The translations under genes were made by a program, and so were the position numbers. A DNA stretch of 64,000 nucleotides. Origin: Terriglobia bacterium (GTDB lineage: Bacteria; Acidobacteriota; Terriglobia; JAIQFV01). This document shows positions 60,071 through 64,000 of the stretch, in pieces. The number at the start of each line of letters is the position of its first letter. Within the stretch, counting starts at the first letter, position 1. The notes beneath the pieces were generated by a model. It was not told the DNA's origin. It ran no database searches and was given only the letters and a program-made list of their open reading frames with translations. The stretch is from contig JAQUPQ010000006.1 in assembly GCA_028716525.1 (NCBI GenBank), positions 62,001-126,000 of the forward strand, given 5' to 3'.

Positions 60071-63000
60071 TTAATCCAGGCGATGTCCCCAAAGCCATCG
60101 CTGGCGCGTGAAGAGAAAAACAGATCGATCGCTTCCACCCGTGACAAGCCGCCGGCCATCCGGCGAGTAGGCCACAGCCAGGACCGGGGCATGGGGCGTG
60201 CCAATGCGCGTGATCAAGGACCGTCGGCGCACACTCCACACGGCGATCATGCCGTCGTCGCCTGCGGAGGACACTTCACGGCCATCGGGAGAAAAACTGA
60301 CCGCCTTGACCCGAGCCGTGTGTCGTCCCAAAACCCCCAGTTCCCGCAATGGAGATACGCTCCACAATCGTACCAAACCGCTGTCTTCCACGGTGACAAA
60401 TTGTTTTCCATCCGGAGAAAAGCTGACGGCAATCAACTGCATCCCTTTTAACTGCGTTCGTCCGAGGATCTTCCAAGTCTGCGCGTCCGCCAGTCCAACC
60501 GTTCCCTGGTCCGTGACGCAAACAAAAAGCCGCCCGTCGTCCGTGAAGTCCATGCCGTAAATGTGCCCCCGGTCCAATTCCGGCTTATTCGTCAGATCCA
60601 GAACGCATCGTTGCGTGCGGGGATCATAAATACAGTTCGTCGAGGCCACCCAACGGCCGTCCGGAGAAACCGCCACGGCATAGCTGGCCGAAACCCCGCC
60701 CGAGGAGTCCCGGTAACGAAAAGTTTCGGAGGCTTGACCACTCTTCAAATCCCAAAGAATGACAACGCCATCTTGATCACACGACGCCAACCAGGTGTCA
60801 TCCGAGGAAAAAGATAGGGCGGTCACGCGGGTCTGATGCCCGAGCAACACCGATGCTTTTTTAAGGCTCGCCGCATCCCACAAAATGATGGACCCGTCAT
60901 CGCCGGCTGAAGCAATCCATCGACCTTGATTGGAAAAGCTCACGGCGCGGACCGCACCGCTGTGCTCGTTGAGATTGGCGGCCAGCCCCCGCTCTGAAAC
61001 GTCCCAAATCAAAATTGCACCGTCACCGTGGGTTGAAACCAGCCATCGACCGTCCGGGGAAAAGGTCAGGCTCCAGACAATGGCGGCGTGCTCCAACCGG
61101 GCCAGCTTGGTGTGATGGACGGCATCCCAAAGGACGATATCTTCCGCTCCGGTGGCGGCAAGTCGTCCGTCGGGTGAATAGGCGGTGGCCCGGCCGTGAT
61201 CTCGATGGACTTGGTACAAATCGGTCACGTGCCGGGGCAGAAACATTCCTGGTTTATCCAAATTCCAAAAGGCTACGGCTCCGACAGAATCGATGCTCAA
61301 TAGATGACGTTGGTCCCTGGACATGGTCGCCCAATTCATTCCGGGCTTGCTGAACTCTTGCAGAAGCCGATTCTGGGGAATATCCCAAACGGCTCCGGCC
61401 GGATACAACACCTGGTCGCCTCGAGCTGAGAAGAGCATCGAACCGTAGCCGACCCCCAGGGGGTAGGCCGCGATTTCTTTCCAACTCCCCACTTCCCAGA
61501 CCACCGTTCGTTTCGCAATAGCACCCAACTTTCGGCCATCTTCGGAGAAGGACACAGCGGCGACTTCTCCCCCCGGCCTTGAAAGCTCCGCGACCTGCCT
61601 GAAATCCCCGGCATTCCACACGATCACCCTCTGATCCAATCCGCCGGTGGCGATCCACCGGCCATCCGGAGAAACCGCACAGGTGGTGACCCATCCTCGG
61701 TGAGCCGTGAGCGTCGCCACCCGCTGGCGATGGACAAAATCCCACACAATGACTTTTCCATCTTCCCCGCAGGAGATGAGACGTTGGCCATCCGGTGTAA
61801 AAACAGCCCGGCGAACGGCCGCTGTGTGTCCATCGGTCAAACGGGTTCCCTCCCACGATTCGTTGATTGAAAAAAAACTCGTGGCGGTTACCGCCAGAAC
61901 AAGAAAAACAATGAACAGCCCGGTCACGTTCAACACTCCGCGGCGCCAGCTCTGTCGCACCAGTTTTTGCTCGCGGGCATTCCAGATGTGATCGGCATAG
62001 CGTCGGATGGACCACAGCTTGGTCAGCGGAATGCGGGTCCGGCTGTCGACTTGATATTCAGAAAAGTAGCGTCGAAACAAACGGTTCGCCCGCTGGGCTG
62101 CATCCATCATTTTGCCGGTGACTCGATTGATGCGCTCGATTAGATACTCGTGCATCAATTCGTAACGCCATGGCTCTTCCTCCTGAACTTCATGAATCAA
62201 CCGCGCCGCCACGAATGCTTCCAGAATGGATTTAATCTCGGCCGCCGGGCGTTGCGTACGGCGGGCAATTTCGTCCAACGGCAGGGTCAGGCGGGTGTTT
62301 TCATCGGAAATTAGACATCGAAGCAACAATTGGGCGGTGTCCCGATCACCGACCATTTGAATGACGTCCTCCAAGTAGCCGTGCAGGAGTTGTTCCTCGC
62401 CGCCGGCGCGTAGATAATCGGAATTGGTAAAAATCCGCTTTCGCTGCAATTGCTCTCCGACAATTTGAAGCTCCGAAGGAAGGACGGCGCCGTTCTCGGC
62501 CAAATCATGGGCCACATGCTGGCCGAGCCCGTCCTCGAAAGGAAGATCAGCCCGCCGGGCGGAACGGTCGATGACTTCAGCCGCCTGCATCACCCCGAAA
62601 TTCTGCAAATGATATAACCGCGACGCGCCCAAGGGTTCAGGCACGCGGTCGGTAAAGGCGGTGCTGATCAGATGCAAGAAATCACTGCGAAGAGAGAACA
62701 GAATCTTTATGGATCCCGCAGCCGCCGTTTGGCACCGCTGCACAAAGGCAACAAAGGGCTCACGGGCTTGAGGTGATTTGTAGGCGACGAAAAATTCTTC
62801 AAATTGATCGAACAGGAGGACCAACGGGGCATCCAAAGTCTTCGACACGCGGCTCAGATAGGAGTCCACTTCTTCGGAATTCTTCCGCCCCTCGCCGGTG
62901 CGGCGCTGACATTCATCGCCAATGGCTCTCAGTGGATCCTTATACGATCGACAATAGAGCGGCAGGAATCCGGTCTTCCATAATCGGGGTATCAAACCTG

Positions 63001-64000
63001 CCCGGATCAACGAGGTCTTCCCGCAGCCGGAATCTCCAAACAAGACACCAAAGTAGTAATCCGTATGCGACATCCGGTCCAGGAGCGTCAGCACATCGAT
63101 TTCACGCCCGTAGAAACGGCCGTTGTCCGATTCATGAAACGGCAACAGCCCTCGAAACGCTGCTCCTGCAGCACCCGCGACCGGTTCATCTTTACTCCGG
63201 TGCTGCCGTACCCGTTCTATTGTCAGCGTTGCTACGATTCCGAAAATCGACACAACAGCAATCCACACGCCCCAATTTCTGTACAGAGGCATCAGGGAAG
63301 CCGTTGCTGCTCCCAGCAACATCGACCCAAGAAGCAATGCCTTCAGCCATCGGGAGAATAAGGACGGGTGGGCTGCGGGGAGCTCCGGCAGAGGAAGTTC
63401 ATGAACGCTGTCCACGCCATTTCTCGAAAGATACTTCCAATCCAGTTGGCCTTGAAGCTTTTCCAGGTCCCTCGACACTTCGGCCGCCGAGGCGTAGCGC
63501 CGGTCGGGGCTTTTGTGCAAGGCCTTCCGGACAATGTGCTCCAGCTCCAACGGTAGATCGGGACGAAAGGAGCAGAGACTTCCGGGCTCCTCGTGAAGAA
63601 TCTTCCGCAAAAGGGCTGCCGGACCGGGCGCCTCGAAGGGCCTCCGACCGGCGACCATTTCGAACAACAAGACACCGAAGGAAAAAATATCGGAGCGCTC
63701 ATTCGGGAGCTCGCCTCGTATTTGCTCGGGCGACAGATAGTCGGGAGTTCCTCGCAGCGGCGAATTTTCCAGTGCCTCAACGCCGGAAGTCAGATCATCC
63801 GGAGACAAACGGCGCTCCCTGGTAGGCGTCTGCCGCGACAACCCGAAGTCGAGGATTTTGACGACGCCCTCAGAGGTCAGCATAATGTTCGACGGTTTCA
63901 AATCGCAATGAACAATTCCGCCGGCGTGAGCCGCTTTCAGGGCCGCCAATATCTGGATTGAAAGGTCAAGAACTCGATCCAACGGCAAAGGACCCGCCTG
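60071..64000 (-). CDS. Ser/Thr protein kinase - STAND NTPase - WD40 fusion (5' end beyond the right edge)
   Basis: At least 1309 residues visible, reading off the right edge (kinase N-lobe absent). Visible kinase: HCDLKPSN catalytic loop and DFG (ILDFGLSR), then GTPDYLSPEQIRGE, the activation/P+1 part. One or two TM helices at about 225-260. A nSTAND-type ATPase follows with Walker A GDSGCGKTSLI and Walker B LVLLFDQFEEFF, then a helical linker, another TM helix (VLNVTGLFIVFLVLAV) and about 14 WD40 repeats (VFTPDGQRLISCGEDG...), enough for two seven-bladed propellers. The kinase-STAND-WD40 layout is known among bacterial signalling and putative conflict proteins. Co-directional with the sigma-54 activator. 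Substrates and signal unknown. Confidence 0.93.
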   Translation of the reverse strand, partial: QAGPLPLDRVLDLSIQILAALKAAHAGGIVHCDLKPSNIMLTSEGVVKILDFGLSRQTPTRERRLSPDDLTSGVEALENSPLRGTPDYLSPEQIRGELPNERSDIFSFGVLLFEMVAGRRPFEAPGPAALLRKILHEEPGSLCSFRPDLPLELEHIVRKALHKSPDRRYASAAEVSRDLEKLQGQLDWKYLSRNGVDSVHELPLPELPAAHPSLFSRWLKALLLGSMLLGAATASLMPLYRNWGVWIAVVSIFGIVATLTIERVRQHRSKDEPVAGAAGAAFRGLLPFHESDNGRFYGREIDVLTLLDRMSHTDYYFGVLFGDSGCGKTSLIRAGLIPRLWKTGFLPLYCRSYKDPLRAIGDECQRRTGEGRKNSEEVDSYLSRVSKTLDAPLVLLFDQFEEFFVAYKSPQAREPFVAFVQRCQTAAAGSIKILFSLRSDFLHLISTAFTDRVPEPLGASRLYHLQNFGVMQAAEVIDRSARRADLPFEDGLGQHVAHDLAENGAVLPSELQIVGEQLQRKRIFTNSDYLRAGGEEQLLHGYLEDVIQMVGDRDTAQLLLRCLISDENTRLTLPLDEIARRTQRPAAEIKSILEAFVAARLIHEVQEEEPWRYELMHEYLIERINRVTGKMMDAAQRANRLFRRYFSEYQVDSRTRIPLTKLWSIRRYADHIWNAREQKLVRQSWRRGVLNVTGLFIVFLVLAVTATSFFSINESWEGTRLTDGHTAAVRRAVFTPDGQRLISCGEDGKVIVWDFVHRQRVATLTAHRGWVTTCAVSPDGRWIATGGLDQRVIVWNAGDFRQVAELSRPGGEVAAVSFSEDGRKLGAIAKRTVVWEVGSWKEIAAYPLGVGYGSMLFSARGDQVLYPAGAVWDIPQNRLLQEFSKPGMNWATMSRDQRHLLSIDSVGAVAFWNLDKPGMFLPRHVTDLYQVHRDHGRATAYSPDGRLAATGAEDIVLWDAVHHTKLARLEHAAIVWSLTFSPDGRWLVSTHGDGAILIWDVSERGLAANLNEHSGAVRAVSFSNQGRWIASAGDDGSIILWDAASLKKASVLLGHQTRVTALSFSSDDTWLASCDQDGVVILWDLKSGQASETFRYRDSSGGVSASYAVAVSPDGRWVASTNCIYDPRTQRCVLDLTNKPELDRGHIYGMDFTDDGRLFVCVTDQGTVGLADAQTWKILGRTQLKGMQLIAVSFSPDGKQFVTVEDSGLVRLWSVSPLRELGVLGRHTARVKAVSFSPDGREVSSAGDDGMIAVWSVRRRSLITRIGTPHAPVLAVAYSPDGRRLVTGGSDRSVFLFTRQRWLWGHRLD

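Noticed and set aside
62773-63825. 350-residue plus-strand ORF
   Set aside because: Antisense to the kinase-STAND part of the 60071 gene; Arg/Pro/Ser-rich shadow composition.
1-64000. CRISPR arrays, rRNA, tRNA, prophage or intact insertion sequences
   Set aside because: No regularly spaced repeats, cloverleaf-type sequence, phage genes or transposase frame was noticed on reading; a tRNA or covariance-model scan would be needed to exclude small RNAs.

Overview
The window looks like a piece of an Acidobacteriota chromosome. The evidence is two very large TonB-dependent receptors of the Oar type with an N-terminal carboxypeptidase-regulatory domain, a Ser/Thr kinase fused to a STAND NTPase and WD40 repeats (kinase loop HCDLKPSN), moderate GC, and many exported proteins without recognisable families. 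The class cannot be fixed from the sequence alone.

Left part (1-31 kb) is mostly recognisable. It holds the start of cobalamin-dependent methionine synthase (metH, cut by the left edge), an exported protein of unknown function, two TonB receptors with long leaders and strong terminators, and a diverged inverted repeat. Then come glutaminyl cyclase, fumC, a macro-domain protein and lnt. An ECF sigma / anti-sigma / membrane-protein operon follows, then a pyrimidine block (pyrR-pyrC facing pyrD), a family 2 glycosyltransferase, an Hfq-like protein with a long basic N-terminus, a zinc-type dehydrogenase, a Tat-exported glycosylasparaginase, purE and several small genes.

Middle part (31.1-53 kb) is the unusual one: 27 consecutive minus-strand genes, nearly all with a strong Shine-Dalgarno site and almost none with an obvious family. 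It encodes three paralogous three-TM proteins that align without gaps, one extended by a poly-Pro linker and a TonB C-terminal domain. Two adjacent trypsin/HtrA-fold secreted proteins both have broken catalytic triads. Several small zinc-ribbon proteins are present, and about half a dozen proteins start with the same kind of short amphipathic leader (MGFFGQLFG, MSFIGKIFG, MSWFKDLLKG and so on). The rest are a WD40 propeller, TPR proteins, an alpha-solenoid, a protein with a Jag-N-like motif, a lipoprotein and several small secreted beta proteins. I infer a cell-envelope assembly with cytoplasmic, membrane and periplasmic parts; its job is unknown to me. REP-like repeats flank the cluster and interrupt it.

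Right part (53-64 kb): an acetyltransferase-like protein, two small membrane/secreted proteins, an NRAMP-fold transporter paired with an MgtE-type N/CBS sensor that lacks its own channel (probable Mg2+ or other divalent-cation module), a sigma-54 activator with a GAF domain, and the kinase-STAND-WD40 giant that runs off the right edge.

No CRISPR array, rRNA, tRNA, prophage or intact insertion sequence was seen.
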